NCBI RefSeq assembly: GCF_002954355.1
Contig: NZ_MQVV01000017.1
Coordinates: 372,001 to 436,000, forward strand
Length of the DNA: 64,000 nt
DNA from: Nonlabens tegetincola
Lineage (GTDB): Bacteria > Bacteroidota > Bacteroidia > Flavobacteriales > Flavobacteriaceae
Direction: 5' to 3'
Shown here: positions 56,801 through 64,000 of the stretch, piece after piece
Position numbering within the stretch: the stretch's first letter is position 1
Layout: every line of letters starts with the position of its first letter
Program-made: the position numbers and the translations under genes
Notes under the pieces: generated by a model
What the model saw: the letters and a program-made list of their open reading frames with translations, nothing else
Told to the model about the DNA's origin: nothing
Database searches by the model: none

Positions 56801-56816
56801 AATAATCCCTTGTTAA
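53805..56816 (+). CDS. CHAT-domain (caspase-like) lipoprotein
   Basis: The 1003-residue product has a lipoprotein signal ending FLLAC, a long all-helical, TPR-like region (about 35-640) and a CHAT peptidase domain (about 700-960). The catalytic dyad is present: His826 in HHLAMHAVID and Cys870 in TLSACNTAYG. Further CHAT features are IEGAMSLSRAFQYAGARA, SLWRVPD and HPYYWAGFILTGD. A transmembrane helix near 972-993 is followed by the basic tail SRKRKKTIIPC, encoded by palindrome copy 15. The CHAT domain should be periplasmic, with the enzyme held at the inner membrane at both ends. It is co-transcribed with the sigma and TPR genes. Confidence 0.9.
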   Translation: MRTNQTSRIISYLLTSSLMLFLLACKKTEDRSFNKQINTHVENIFETDKVNDSLSKKFYQQVQDSIAVNNINPSLISLLDSTTFYYDKVKIKDLNYLNEIYKLNYSFRYYQNDVENAVLKIKQFLKIYNSLEYKDYKIELPAIDYLVNGLLRTSDCSVAIDDYIKPTVRKIDSLIKIESTPDNLEFLETAKLSLYQNHLSCTQVMDNGFEKIKVLKEIEPLLTPKYKGNDYLFQILDLINNVSDTYHSLGDYDKFQLYLHMYENLPAERDAIDKQILMDRYMMHATNVKSDSLFFKYYDESSRIYQTSRNEYPEFSDEYITIAHWQRIAYERKARYLLKHVDSSDKEIATLLHKAIKLVSNFQNDNYINPINAYKNLVEYHLANERIDSAVFYLNKHLEKSKTLEDSYHIRDNFFLNTLVKIQSRNKDSIIRSLNDYYEHLGISNINSFINKPELLKETSLSESSVKRFIKLAHSLHRTATNNQDDVLLRKSKELFLLSTGLINQMNLIVNNNSNYVIQIDKINNALVQIDDKLSQLNALNEDDIFRTVIALEQNHSVEIKLKSRLYKNVKNDSVLLSWLSQKYSLEKRIQKISQEQPKDSISQFSYPTLVNDLNNVNQNIEDNYPYLSTNKQGQITISSLKSLASQQTSHVYYNGDDGLYLYSVSQNPYTIRLLNNEEFNNINHRTILSIANKEPLLPTINIGNKQFTNVTITRYGATQNLPLHYLVSNYAGKNISYSLQLQSHQFDGDQRPSSSLIITPSYTNISNSLAAVIERSGSYSLPFARDEATYISKLFDGTLFIDEDATKEKYIENAPNHNVHHLAMHAVIDEENDYDARLLFQGEKDEDFLNLEEIYKLHLNADLVTLSACNTAYGKIDPIEGAMSLSRAFQYAGARATITSLWRVPDRETSIIMKSFYSHLKKGQPKDVALRLAQEEYVSNQVEEEFKHPYYWAGFILTGDTNPIIYSDSPLENLWYVIPFILLLIVLYITLSRKRKKTIIPC
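56776..56791. repeat. Palindrome copy 15, at the 3' end of the CHAT gene
   Basis: This exact copy is read as LSRKRK, forming the positive-inside tail after the last membrane helix. Confidence 0.95.
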
Positions 56817-56855
56817 CCTATTTCATAGAGATGCCATTAATGGTAAACTAATCTC

Positions 56856-58469
56856 ATGAAAACATTTTACATTTTACTATTTACCACCTTCATTTGTCAA
56901 GCTCAATTCTATGGTCCCGATGATTTTAGAATAAGTGATGCTGGAGGATTTGGAAACACTACACCAAGTGTTGACTTTCCAGATATAGCCTACAATTCAA
57001 ACAACCACACTTACCTTGCTGTATGGGAAAGCGCCGATACAGATTTCAATGGAGTTGTAGCAAATAACAGTCAAATAATTGGACGATTTATTGATTTAAA
57101 CGGAAATGTATTGGGGAATGATATCCTCATATCATCTTTAAATCTAGGACAAGCTCCATTGGAGAATCGTTTCCCTCGAGTAGCTTTTAATTCCTCAAAC
57201 AATACTTTTCTTGTGGTTTACCAAGGACAACTAAACGCCAATAAAAGTGAAATTTATGGTGTGGTATTAGATCAAAATGGTTCTATAATATCGAGTGATT
57301 ATAGAATAACAAATTCCGGCTCTAGTGGAAATTCTTCAATCGATGCACGTACACCAGCTCTTGTATATAACTCCTTGTTAAATGAATATTTTATGACTTA
57401 TATAATGGTAAGTCAAGCAACAAGTACTGCTAATGGGTCTTTGGAACTTTATGGTCAAAGACTTAATCAAAATGGCTTACAAACAGGCACAAGTTTTCCT
57501 ATAACCAACTCTGCCAACGGTATACAAACCAACGGATCAATACCCGATGTGATCTTCAATCCCAATGCAAGAGAATATGCTGTTACCTATGTTGCATCAC
57601 CTATTAATAATCAAGAAGAGGCTTTTGTTACCATTGTTAGTGAAAATGGTAATCTAGTAAACCAATATCGATTAAGTAATAGAGGAAGTATAAACAGCAA
57701 CAGTTTTGGTAATAAATGGGTAAGAGCTGCATACAGCACGACAGACAATCGGTACATCTTTGTTTATGAAGCTGATAATTCTCGAGCAGGAGAAATAGAT
57801 GTATTTGGAGTTATCTACGATGATTCCATGAATATTCTAGTCCCTGAATTTGAAATTAGTCAAGTAGGTGCCCAGTCCACTAGACATTTTGCTGCAGCTG
57901 CAGATGTTGATTGGAACCCGAACGACAATACATTTTATGTCGTTTTCAACGCAAATCCTTTTTTCTCAAACAGGTTCGAAAGAGAAATATTCATGAGAAC
58001 CGTAACTACTACAGGAGTGACAGGAAATTCATTGTTGCGTGTATCTGCAGCACCAGTTAATGCTGATGGAAGTGCATTTTTACCCAGAATAGTTAGTAAC
58101 GGTCAAGCGGCACTTTTAATTGTGTACAAAGCAGAGGATACTTCAAGTGGAAGTATGATGGTAAATCAAGAATATGAAGTTTATGGACAACTATATGGTA
58201 GTAGTACCCTTAGCTTAGATCCAAATCAACAATCTCAAATTGAGTTTTACCCTAACCCATCCAAAGACTTTATATTTATTGAAGGAAATGGTGATGTAGA
58301 AAAATCGGTTACTATTTCTAGTCTATCTGGAACACAATTACTGCAGCATCATGAAATAAATCAAAACCTCACCAAAATTGACATTTCAAACTTGGCTACT
58401 GGTGTATATTTCCTAACGGTTACGTCTAATAATGACATCATTACTTGGAAGTTTATTAAATCGCAGTAG
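56856..58469 (+). CDS. Secreted T9SS type A protein with beta-propeller-like repeats
   Basis: The 537-residue product has a signal peptide ending FICQAQ. The body (25-440) has repeated units of the type (I/A)-x-YN-S/P-x-N-N-x-(Y/F)-L-(A/V)-V(W/Y) followed by D-x-NG-x(2-3)-I, for example DIAYNSNNHTYLAVW, RVAFNSSNNTFLVVYQG and VDWNPNDNTFYVVFN. These suggest a beta-propeller. The C-terminus (IEFYPNPSKDFIFIEG, LATGVYFLTV, KFIKS) is a T9SS type A sorting domain, so the protein is exported across the outer membrane. It starts 39 bp after the CHAT gene and may be the last gene of that operon. Confidence 0.87.
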   Translation: MKTFYILLFTTFICQAQFYGPDDFRISDAGGFGNTTPSVDFPDIAYNSNNHTYLAVWESADTDFNGVVANNSQIIGRFIDLNGNVLGNDILISSLNLGQAPLENRFPRVAFNSSNNTFLVVYQGQLNANKSEIYGVVLDQNGSIISSDYRITNSGSSGNSSIDARTPALVYNSLLNEYFMTYIMVSQATSTANGSLELYGQRLNQNGLQTGTSFPITNSANGIQTNGSIPDVIFNPNAREYAVTYVASPINNQEEAFVTIVSENGNLVNQYRLSNRGSINSNSFGNKWVRAAYSTTDNRYIFVYEADNSRAGEIDVFGVIYDDSMNILVPEFEISQVGAQSTRHFAAAADVDWNPNDNTFYVVFNANPFFSNRFEREIFMRTVTTTGVTGNSLLRVSAAPVNADGSAFLPRIVSNGQAALLIVYKAEDTSSGSMMVNQEYEVYGQLYGSSTLSLDPNQQSQIEFYPNPSKDFIFIEGNGDVEKSVTISSLSGTQLLQHHEINQNLTKIDISNLATGVYFLTVTSNNDIITWKFIKSQ

Positions 58470-58491
58470 CTTAGACAAACTATATAAATAA

Positions 58492-58516
58492 AAAAGCTCG
58501 CTTGAAGCGAGCTTTT
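58492..58516. terminator. Bidirectional terminator
   Basis: A stem AAAAGCTCGC / GCGAGCTTTT with loop TTGAA lies between the convergent T9SS type A gene (+) and rpsT (-). Confidence 0.88.
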
Positions 58517-58538
58517 GATTTTTTTAACTAGATACTAA

Positions 58539-58790
58539 TTAAAGTGCATTAACGTGCTTTGCAAGTTTAGACTTTAAATTACCAGCTTTATTAGAATGAA
58601 TAATATTCTTTTTTGCTAATTTATCAATCATAGATGATACCTCAACATATAATTTTTCAGCAGCTCCTTTATCAGAAGTCTCACGTAATTTTTTGATAGC
58701 ATTACGAGTTGTTTTGTGCTGGTGCTTATTTCTAAGTCTAGCTGTCTCGTTTCTTCTAATTCTTTTTAAAGCACTTTTGTGATTTGCCAT
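58539..58790 (-). CDS. rpsT: 30S ribosomal protein S20
   Basis: The 83-residue basic protein starts [20 protein letters not shown] and ends [11 protein letters not shown], with the S20 helices and the conserved [12 protein letters not shown] segment. The length is normal. It binds 16S rRNA as a primary assembly protein. It lies 41 bp downstream of tRNA-Glu in the same direction and may be co-transcribed with it. Confidence 0.97.
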   Translation of the reverse strand: MANHKSALKRIRRNETARLRNKHQHKTTRNAIKKLRETSDKGAAEKLYVEVSSMIDKLAKKNIIHSNKAGNLKSKLAKHVNAL

Positions 58791-58831
58791 AATCTTTGTA
58801 AAAATCGTCTATCTAAAGACTTGTTTTATTG

Positions 58832-58903
58832 TAGCCCGTAGGGGAATCGAACCCCTCTTTCCAGGATGAAAACCTGGCGTCCTAACCGATAGACGAACGG
58901 GCC
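58832..58903 (-). tRNA. tRNA-Glu (anticodon TTC)
   Basis: The 72-nt cloverleaf reads 5' GGCCCGT at 58903 to the discriminator A at 58832. The acceptor stem pairs GGCCCGT with ACGGGCT (one G-U at 1-72). The anticodon stem CCAGG/CCTGG encloses the loop TTTTCAT with anticodon TTC, and the T-arm is GGGGTTCGATTCCCC. The 3' CCA is not encoded. A consensus promoter lies 27 bp upstream. Confidence 0.97.
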
Positions 58904-58929
58904 ATTGAGTTTTGCTCGTTTAGCGGATG

Positions 58930-58960
58930 CAAAAATAAGAGCTTTTTACGATTTGCCAAA
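58930..58960 (-). promoter_or_regulatory. Promoter of tRNA-Glu: TTTG-N19-TATTTTTG
   Basis: On the minus strand TTTG (58960-58957) and TATTTTTG (58937-58930) are separated by exactly 19 nt, which is the Bacteroidota consensus. It sits 27 bp upstream of the tRNA 5' end and probably also drives rpsT. Confidence 0.82.
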
Positions 58961-59031
58961 CTATTAAGTAAAAAAAATGAATAAATTTTTCAAATTATTT
59001 TTACTATTCTCAATTTCAATTAATTAGATCC

Positions 59032-60510
59032 CTAATAAGCCTTAGCAAACAACACCCTTCTTGTACTAGGTTTCCCAGAGAATACGCAAGTTCCTTGTTC
59101 TTCCTTAGCATCAAGAGGAATACACCTAATCGTGGCCTTAGTCAGTTCTTTAATTTTATCTTCTGTCTCTGCTGTGCCATCCCAATGAGCACTTATAAAG
59201 CCCGTTTTGTTTCCTAAAACGTTTTTAAACTCATCAAATGTTTCAACTTTAGTAATGTGATTATCTCTAAAATCTAATGCTTTATTAAACAATGACTCTT
59301 GAATCTCTTTGAGCAATTCTTTCACACGCATCGCTATTCCTTCTGAAGGAACCACTTCTTTAGTCAGGTTATCTCTTCTAGCGAGTTCTACCGTTCCATT
59401 TGCTATATCTCTTGCGCCAATCGCAATTCTTAATGGAACCCCTTGTAATTCGTGCTGTGCAAACTTTGCTCCTGGTCTTAAGGTATCTCGATTGTCATAT
59501 TTAACAGTTACTCCTAGTGACCTAAGATCTTTCATCATCTCATCTGCAACCGTTGTAACTTCCTTCAACTGATCTTCTCCTTTATATATAGGCACTATGA
59601 CAACTTGATTTGGTGCTAGATTTGGAGGCAGCACCAAACCTTTATCGTCACTGTGAGTCATAATCAAAGCACCCATTAATCTAGTAGAAACTCCCCAAGA
59701 CGTTGCCCATACATAATCTTGCTTCCCTTCTTTAGAGGTAAACTTAACATCAAATGCCTTGGCAAAATTTTGACCTAAAAAGTGACTTGTACCTGCCTGC
59801 AAAGCTTTACCATCCTGCATTAGAGCTTCAATACAATAAGTCTCATCGGCGCCGGCAAATCGTTCACTTTCAGTTTTCAAACCTTTAACCACTGGAATCG
59901 CCATGAAATTTTGAACGAAATCAGAGTAAACGTTATTCATTAACTCTGCTTCTTGAATCGCTTCTTCTTTAGTTTCATGAGCTGTATGACCTTCTTGCCA
60001 CAAAAACTCTGCAGTCCTCAAAAACAGCCTTGTTCTCATTTCCCATCTAACAACATTGGCCCATTGATTTATTAATAAAGGTAGATCCCTATAACTTTGA
60101 ATCCATCCTTTATAAGTATTCCATATGATCGCCTCACTGGTAGGTCGCACAACCAACTCTTCTTCCAATTTAGCTTGTGGATCTACTCGTAATTTCCCTG
60201 GATTTTCAGGATCATTTTGTAGTCTATAATGAGTTACTACAGCACATTCCTTAGCAAAACCTTCAGCATTTTTTTCTTCCGCTTCAAACAGGCTTTTAGG
60301 AACAAACAAAGGAAAATAAGCGTTTTGATGACCTGTTTCTTTAAACATACGATCTAATTCTGCTTGCATTTTTTCCCAAATAGCAAACCCATAAGGTTTG
60401 ATAACCATACATCCTCTTACAGCACTGTTTTCTGCGAGGTCAGCTTTTACTACTAGTTCATTATACCATTTGGAGTAATCCTCTGCTCTACATGTTAGGT
60501 TTTTAGACAT
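59032..60510 (-). CDS. proS: Prolyl-tRNA synthetase (eukaryote/archaeal-like type)
   Basis: The 492-residue class II synthetase lacks the roughly 180-residue editing insertion of the bacterial type. It has [20 protein letters not shown] and [20 protein letters not shown] (motifs 1-2 region), [20 protein letters not shown] (motif 3), the anticodon domain VVIVPIYKG, and a C-terminal part ending RRVLFAKAY. This short architecture is usual in Bacteroidota. It is divergent from the GW/RS-rich lipoprotein gene. Confidence 0.96.
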   Translation of the reverse strand: MSKNLTCRAEDYSKWYNELVVKADLAENSAVRGCMVIKPYGFAIWEKMQAELDRMFKETGHQNAYFPLFVPKSLFEAEEKNAEGFAKECAVVTHYRLQNDPENPGKLRVDPQAKLEEELVVRPTSEAIIWNTYKGWIQSYRDLPLLINQWANVVRWEMRTRLFLRTAEFLWQEGHTAHETKEEAIQEAELMNNVYSDFVQNFMAIPVVKGLKTESERFAGADETYCIEALMQDGKALQAGTSHFLGQNFAKAFDVKFTSKEGKQDYVWATSWGVSTRLMGALIMTHSDDKGLVLPPNLAPNQVVIVPIYKGEDQLKEVTTVADEMMKDLRSLGVTVKYDNRDTLRPGAKFAQHELQGVPLRIAIGARDIANGTVELARRDNLTKEVVPSEGIAMRVKELLKEIQESLFNKALDFRDNHITKVETFDEFKNVLGNKTGFISAHWDGTAETEDKIKELTKATIRCIPLDAKEEQGTCVFSGKPSTRRVLFAKAY

Positions 60511-60524
60511 TTATTAATTTTTTG

Positions 60525-60539
60525 GCACAAATATTGTGC
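60525..60539. promoter_or_regulatory. Dyad GCACAA-N3-TTGTGC in the proS/lipoprotein divergent gap
   Basis: A 15-bp dyad lies 14 bp upstream of the proS start. A second inverted repeat, ATCCT-N7-AGGAT, is at 60559-60575. Either could be an operator for one of the divergent genes, or mRNA structure in the proS leader. Confidence 0.4.
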
Positions 60540-60599
60540 TTAGATTAGAAGTTTGTTAATCCTTATTATTAGGATAGCAAAACTACTTATTTTTATCAA

Positions 60600-61673
60600 A
60601 TGCTATCAAAAAAATCAAAAGTTATGAGTATCAATTACAATTTTAGAAAAAAATGGAAATCAGCGATTTTGTTATTCGCTTTAAGTTTTATGATCATTTC
60701 TTGTGGTACCTATAACAACGTTTCGTATAACGATGGCATCTATGGTGAATCAGAATCGGTAAAAGTTGAGAACACTCCTACATATCAAGATGACAGCGCA
60801 GGCTACTATGAAAGACTTTTTGAACAAGAAGGTGAACAATTTGGGAGTAACTTTGAAGTCGACAGTGTATTTACTGATGTGGAATCATATTCTGGAGGTA
60901 GTTATGATTCTTCAAACCCAGATGCTACAGCTACCTATGGTGGCGGTAATCCTGCATGGGGAGAAAATCCATCTCAAATTAATATAAATTATATAGATAA
61001 TGGATGGGGTTTAGCACCTGGTTGGGGTTGGAACAATTGGGGATACAACCCAGGATTCGGTTGGGGTTCAGCAAGGTGGGGAATTTTTGGTGCTCCTGGC
61101 TATAGGTTTAACAACTGGGCCTGGGGTGGATTCGGGTATTGGTCACCTGTTTGGGGTTGGAATAACTATGCTTGGCTCAGCTGGAATAATTGGGGATTTT
61201 TCCCAGGCTGGGGTTACGGTAATGGTTGGTATACCAATAACTCTGGCTGGGGTTACAACCAAAATAATTTCGCTTATGTCAATAGAGGTAGATCTTCAAG
61301 AGGTTATAGCCTAAACTCAAATACAAGAGGTAGAGCCGCTTATGGAAGTCGAAATACCACAAATGGTAGATACTATTCTGGACGAAGCACCTCAAACAGA
61401 AGAAGTAGTTCGATATCTAGAAGTAGTAGAACCTCTCGAAATAGTAGTATTTCAAGAACATCAAGAAGCTCTACACGTAGTACCAGAATAGGAACAAGAA
61501 GTTCTAGTTCTCGTAACAGTGGAATGAGATCTGGTAGCTCAAGAACAAGCCGTTCTTCAGGTATGAGAAGCAGTGGTAGCTCTTCAAGATCCTCAGGAAT
61601 GAGAGGTGGCGGATCTAGTGGTAGATCTTCAGGTGGTGGACGTTCATCAAGCTCTAGAGGTCGTAGAGGATAA
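60600..61673 (+). CDS. GW-rich and RS-rich lipoprotein
   Basis: The 357-residue product may start at ATG 60600 or at Met9 (60624). The signal sequence ends FMIISC, giving a lipoprotein. A Tyr/Ser/Glu-rich stretch (30-115) is followed by a dense Gly/Trp/Asn region (about 125-220, for example GWGWNNWGYNPGFGWG) and a Ser/Arg/Gly low-complexity tail (about 225-357). The positively charged RS tail after a Trp-rich block suggests surface or matrix adhesion; no enzymatic domain is present. It is 17 bp upstream of the OmpP1/FadL gene and likely co-transcribed. Confidence 0.8.
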   Translation: MLSKKSKVMSINYNFRKKWKSAILLFALSFMIISCGTYNNVSYNDGIYGESESVKVENTPTYQDDSAGYYERLFEQEGEQFGSNFEVDSVFTDVESYSGGSYDSSNPDATATYGGGNPAWGENPSQININYIDNGWGLAPGWGWNNWGYNPGFGWGSARWGIFGAPGYRFNNWAWGGFGYWSPVWGWNNYAWLSWNNWGFFPGWGYGNGWYTNNSGWGYNQNNFAYVNRGRSSRGYSLNSNTRGRAAYGSRNTTNGRYYSGRSTSNRRSSSISRSSRTSRNSSISRTSRSSTRSTRIGTRSSSSRNSGMRSGSSRTSRSSGMRSSGSSSRSSGMRGGGSSGRSSGGGRSSSSRGRRG

Positions 61674-61690
61674 TTAGAAAGTTAAATTAT

Positions 61691-63061
61691 ATGAAAAAGG
61701 CAATAATTATAGGCGCGCTCGCACTGGGTGCGCTTTTTTCAAGCGCTCAATCTGTTCAAGAAGGACTTACTTACACTCCACAAGATATATTTGGAACAGC
61801 TAGATTTAGAGCTCTTAGCGGAGCAATGGGATCATTAGGAGGCGATTTATCTGCAATTGGAGTAAATCCTGCTGGTTCAACAGTATTTGCAAATAATTAC
61901 GTTTCATTAAGTTTAAATGTATTTAATCAAGATGCCGACACAGATTACTTTGGAAGCACTTCAAATGATGGTAGTACTGATGTAACTATCAATCAAGTAG
62001 GTGGTGTCCTAGTTTTTGAAGGCAACAATGAATCTGGCGTTACTAAATTTTCTCTAGGTATCAATTACGATGCTTTAAGAAATTATGATACTAGGCTCTT
62101 TTTTAATGGTGTAAGTGACACTTCTATTTCTCAATATTTCTTGAATAACGCTAACGGTATTACTCTTGACAATTTACAGTTACAAAATGGAGAAACAGTA
62201 AGCGGTCTTTATAGGTTCCTTGGGGAAAATGTAGGTTTTGACGCACAACAAGCCTTCTTAGGATATGAAGCTTTTATAATAAACGCTGTTGATGACACCG
62301 ACCCAAATAATATTGATTACGTATCAAACACTGGTAATGGTCCATACAACCAGACATATTTTGAAGACTCTAATGGGTATCAAAACAAAACATCTTTTAA
62401 TGGAGCTTTAGAAATTGATAATAAATTTAGCTTAGGTCTTAATGTTAATATTCATTATTTATTTAATGAAAAGTTTACTCGCGCAACCGAAAACAGCAAT
62501 GGTAATGTTTCTAGAACTAGATTTGACAATGTATTAAGAACAGACGGTAGTGGTGTAAGTTTTCAATTAGGTACGATAGCAAAGGTTACAAAGCAATTTC
62601 GACTAGGCCTGTCTTATGAGTCACCAACATGGTATACTATTGAAGATAACTTAGTTCAGGAGATCGAAGCATCAGGAGCCAACATTAATGCTATAGTTGC
62701 TCCTAGGGTAGAAAACTTATTTGCCCCTTACGATTTAAGGCTTCCAGGAAGTTGGACTGCAAGTGCTAGTTATGTTTTTGGCAAAAAAGGGCTTATAAGT
62801 CTGGACTACGGCATAAGAGATTACACGAATATGAAGTTTTCTCCAGAAAACGATTTCATTTTTTCTCAAAACAACCAATTTATTTCCAACAATCTAGACA
62901 CAGCTACCACTTTGAGAATAGGCGGAGAATATCGCGTTAAAAATTGGTCACTGCGTGGTGGTTATAGAATGATTGATTCGCCTTACAAGGATAAGAGTAT
63001 TATGGATGATCTTACAGGTTATAGTTTAGGTTTGGGATATTCATGGGAAATACAGTTCTAG
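61691..63061 (+). CDS. OmpP1/FadL-type outer-membrane transporter, frameshifted near C-terminus
   Basis: The open frame encodes 456 residues: a signal peptide (ALFSSAQ) and the FadL/TodX-type start QDIFGTARFRALSGAMGSLG then AIGVNPAGSTVF, followed by beta-barrel strands. The frame stops at TAG 63059-63061 after GLGYSWEIQF, in the middle of a strand. The -1 frame from 63046 continues GNTVLDLSYDYSEQDF and runs to TAA 63184-63186, ending IVLTLGFNL, which is the expected barrel C-terminus. One base is thus missing around the GGG at 63045-63047, by mutation or sequencing error. Without the last strands, insertion into the outer membrane would probably fail. Confidence 0.9.
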   Translation: MKKAIIIGALALGALFSSAQSVQEGLTYTPQDIFGTARFRALSGAMGSLGGDLSAIGVNPAGSTVFANNYVSLSLNVFNQDADTDYFGSTSNDGSTDVTINQVGGVLVFEGNNESGVTKFSLGINYDALRNYDTRLFFNGVSDTSISQYFLNNANGITLDNLQLQNGETVSGLYRFLGENVGFDAQQAFLGYEAFIINAVDDTDPNNIDYVSNTGNGPYNQTYFEDSNGYQNKTSFNGALEIDNKFSLGLNVNIHYLFNEKFTRATENSNGNVSRTRFDNVLRTDGSGVSFQLGTIAKVTKQFRLGLSYESPTWYTIEDNLVQEIEASGANINAIVAPRVENLFAPYDLRLPGSWTASASYVFGKKGLISLDYGIRDYTNMKFSPENDFIFSQNNQFISNNLDTATTLRIGGEYRVKNWSLRGGYRMIDSPYKDKSIMDDLTGYSLGLGYSWEIQF

Positions 63062-63186
63062 ATTTGTCTTATGATTACTCCGAACAAGATTTCACTCAAA
63101 ACCTTGCTTCTGGAGGATTAGACACCTCTGGGAACGCACGAAACAGCCTAACTAATATCGTATTAACCTTAGGGTTTAATCTATAA
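63046..63186 (+). pseudogene. Displaced C-terminal codons of the OmpP1/FadL gene
   Basis: In the -1 frame relative to 61691-63061 this segment encodes 46 residues starting GNTVLDLSYDYSEQDF and ending in the strand IVLTLGFNL. It directly continues the OmpP1 family alignment lost by the stop at 63061. Confidence 0.85.
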
Positions 63187-63205
63187 CAGGTTAACTCTTA
63201 ACAAG

Positions 63206-63240
63206 AAAAAAGCTGCATTTCCAATAGATGCAGCTTTTTT
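63206..63240 (+). terminator. Terminator of the OmpP1/FadL gene
   Basis: A stem AAAAAAGCTGCAT / ATGCAGCTTTTTT with a 9-nt loop lies 19 bp after the frameshift-corrected stop at 63186. This supports 63186 as the true gene end. Confidence 0.88.
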
Positions 63241-63293
63241 TATACCTAGGATTAAATGATTTTTATAATTATTGTGCTTGGTAGTGTTTAGTT

Positions 63294-63317
63294 ATTACGC
63301 TTTCGCGAAAGCGTAAT
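63294..63317. repeat. Palindrome copy 16, 24-bp extended form, intergenic
   Basis: ATTACGCTTTCGCGAAAGCGTAAT counts as the longest perfect copy in the window. It lies between the two terminators of the convergent OmpP1 and T9SS type B genes. Confidence 0.95.
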
Positions 63318-63354
63318 CAAATAAATAACAAGCAGTTTTAAAACCTAGTAAGCA

Positions 63355-63381
63355 AAAGCCCGCATTTTAAATGCGGGCTTT
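63355..63381 (-). terminator. Terminator of the last T9SS type B gene
   Basis: A near-perfect palindrome AAAGCCCGCATTT / AAATGCGGGCTTT lies 22 bp beyond the stop of the minus-strand gene at 63404. Confidence 0.85.
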
Positions 63382-63403
63382 AATAATGTATACCATGAAG
63401 AGA

Positions 63404-64000
63404 TTATCTTTTTAAAGCAAAGTGTCCAGTAGCCTCTGCGGATTGTCCTTCAAATTGATATTCAATTTTAAACCAATAATCAGAACTTGGTAAAGGCTCT
63501 CCATTAAAAGTTCCGTCCCAACCAGGACCATCGGTTGCTATTTGTTTTAGGAATTTCCCATAACGATCAAAAATGTATACCTGTGTTCCTGGTAGTCTAT
63601 CACCTCCAATAATATTCCAAGTGTCGTGATACCCGTCTGCATTAGGAGTAAAATAATCAGGATATCCGTATACAAACACCTCTACAACTACTTCACCACA
63701 ACCAGTTCGTTCTGCAATTGCCATTGTGTGAGGTCCAGGACTTACGTCATTAAAGTATGGTGAATTTTGGTAAGGTCCACCGTCTAAACTAAACCAATAT
63801 TGATCAGGACCTTCTGTAGTTACAAAAATATTATGTGAAAAATCAAAAGGGTCTGTGGTAACCTCAACATCATAGGAAAGAGGAATTCCCGAAAAACGTA
63901 CATTAGTACTTTCAGTTTGTTGACAGCCAGTAAACAAGTCTGTCACTACCACTTCATAATCTCCATCTTCTGTTGCATTCAAAAAGGAATCAGATGCACC
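63404..64000 (-). CDS. C-terminal part of a secreted T9SS type B protein (5' end outside window)
   Basis: The frame is open to the window end (a TTG at 63982 is internal, preceded by GASDSF), so about 198 C-terminal residues are visible. They begin with the end of an Ig-like repeat (EDGDYEVVVTDLFTGCQQTE) and a beta module (YWFSLDGGPYQNSPYFNDV). The gliding-motility-type C-terminal domain follows (YPDYFTPNADGYHDTWNI, VYIFDRYGKFLKQI, GWDGTFNGEPLPSSDYWFKI). It is the same sorting signal class as the 4437-7112 gene. Confidence 0.88.
   Translation of the reverse strand, partial: GASDSFLNATEDGDYEVVVTDLFTGCQQTESTNVRFSGIPLSYDVEVTTDPFDFSHNIFVTTEGPDQYWFSLDGGPYQNSPYFNDVSPGPHTMAIAERTGCGEVVVEVFVYGYPDYFTPNADGYHDTWNIIGGDRLPGTQVYIFDRYGKFLKQIATDGPGWDGTFNGEPLPSSDYWFKIEYQFEGQSAEATGHFALKR

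Noticed and set aside
63044-63050. Programmed -1 frameshift at TGGGAAA in the OmpP1 gene
   Set aside because: The zero-frame codons are TGG GAA, which does not fit X-XXY-YYZ, and no downstream stem adjacent to the site is apparent. A mutation or sequencing error is simpler.

Overview
The window (about 37% GC by eye) comes from a marine-type member of the Flavobacteriaceae (Bacteroidota). The evidence is: type IX secretion (T9SS) cargo with type A and type B C-terminal sorting domains; a fused SecDF; promoters of the Bacteroidota form TTG/TTTG-N17-22-TAnnTTTG; and lineage-typical families (DUF3667, DUF1599, DUF4293, DUF6588, OmpP1/FadL, TPR plus TonB-receptor-like pairs). The dispersed palindrome described below makes me think of Nonlabens/Dokdonia-like genomes, but the genus is an inference. 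No rRNA, CRISPR array, insertion sequence or prophage was seen. There is one tRNA (Glu, TTC).

Layout. 1-4.3 kb: end of a probable M14 carboxypeptidase, M23 lipoprotein, CsaA, thioredoxin-like protein, Lgt and a DUF192 lipoprotein. 4.4-16.3 kb: mostly minus-strand genes, namely a giant T9SS type B protein, SecDF, a lipoprotein, malate dehydrogenase, a DUF6588 barrel, GyrB and QueE. 16.4-21.9 kb: plus-strand genes for a HerA-like ATPase, a lipoprotein, an alpha/beta hydrolase, a Rho_N small protein, an AI-2E exporter, ClpP and a VOC protein. 21.9-28.5 kb: amidohydrolase, TonB-receptor-like barrel and a 1000-residue TPR protein. 28.6-36.5 kb: FtsE followed by a surface-glycan cluster with five glycosyltransferases and an FdtA-type sugar ketoisomerase, with a lipoyl E2 acyltransferase between them. 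36.5-44.7 kb: RecR, DUF1599, FolP, diadenylate cyclase CdaA with two tandem DUF3667 zinc-ribbon membrane proteins, an ABC exporter, TruA, a phosphoesterase and DUF4293. 44.9-48.6 kb: Rho with a low-complexity insertion, a Cys-rich lipoprotein, a coiled-coil membrane protein and a 50-residue protein.

48.6-58.5 kb is the most accessory-looking part. Two tandem secreted paralogues with FG/GW-type beta repeats and an OmpA-family protein face, across 100 bp, a plus-strand run of ECF sigma factor, membrane TPR protein, CHAT (caspase-like) lipoprotein and a T9SS type A secreted protein. I read it as a possible envelope signalling or effector module. 58.5-64 kb: S20, tRNA-Glu, ProS, a GW/RS-rich lipoprotein, an OmpP1/FadL porin with a frameshift near its C-terminus, and the end of another T9SS type B protein.

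The strongest unexplained signal is a 16-bp palindrome, CGCTTTCGCGAAAGCG, present in 16 full or one-mismatch copies (about one per 4 kb). Six copies are intergenic and ten lie inside genes, where they are read in all three frames as AFAKA, LSRKR or FRES peptides.
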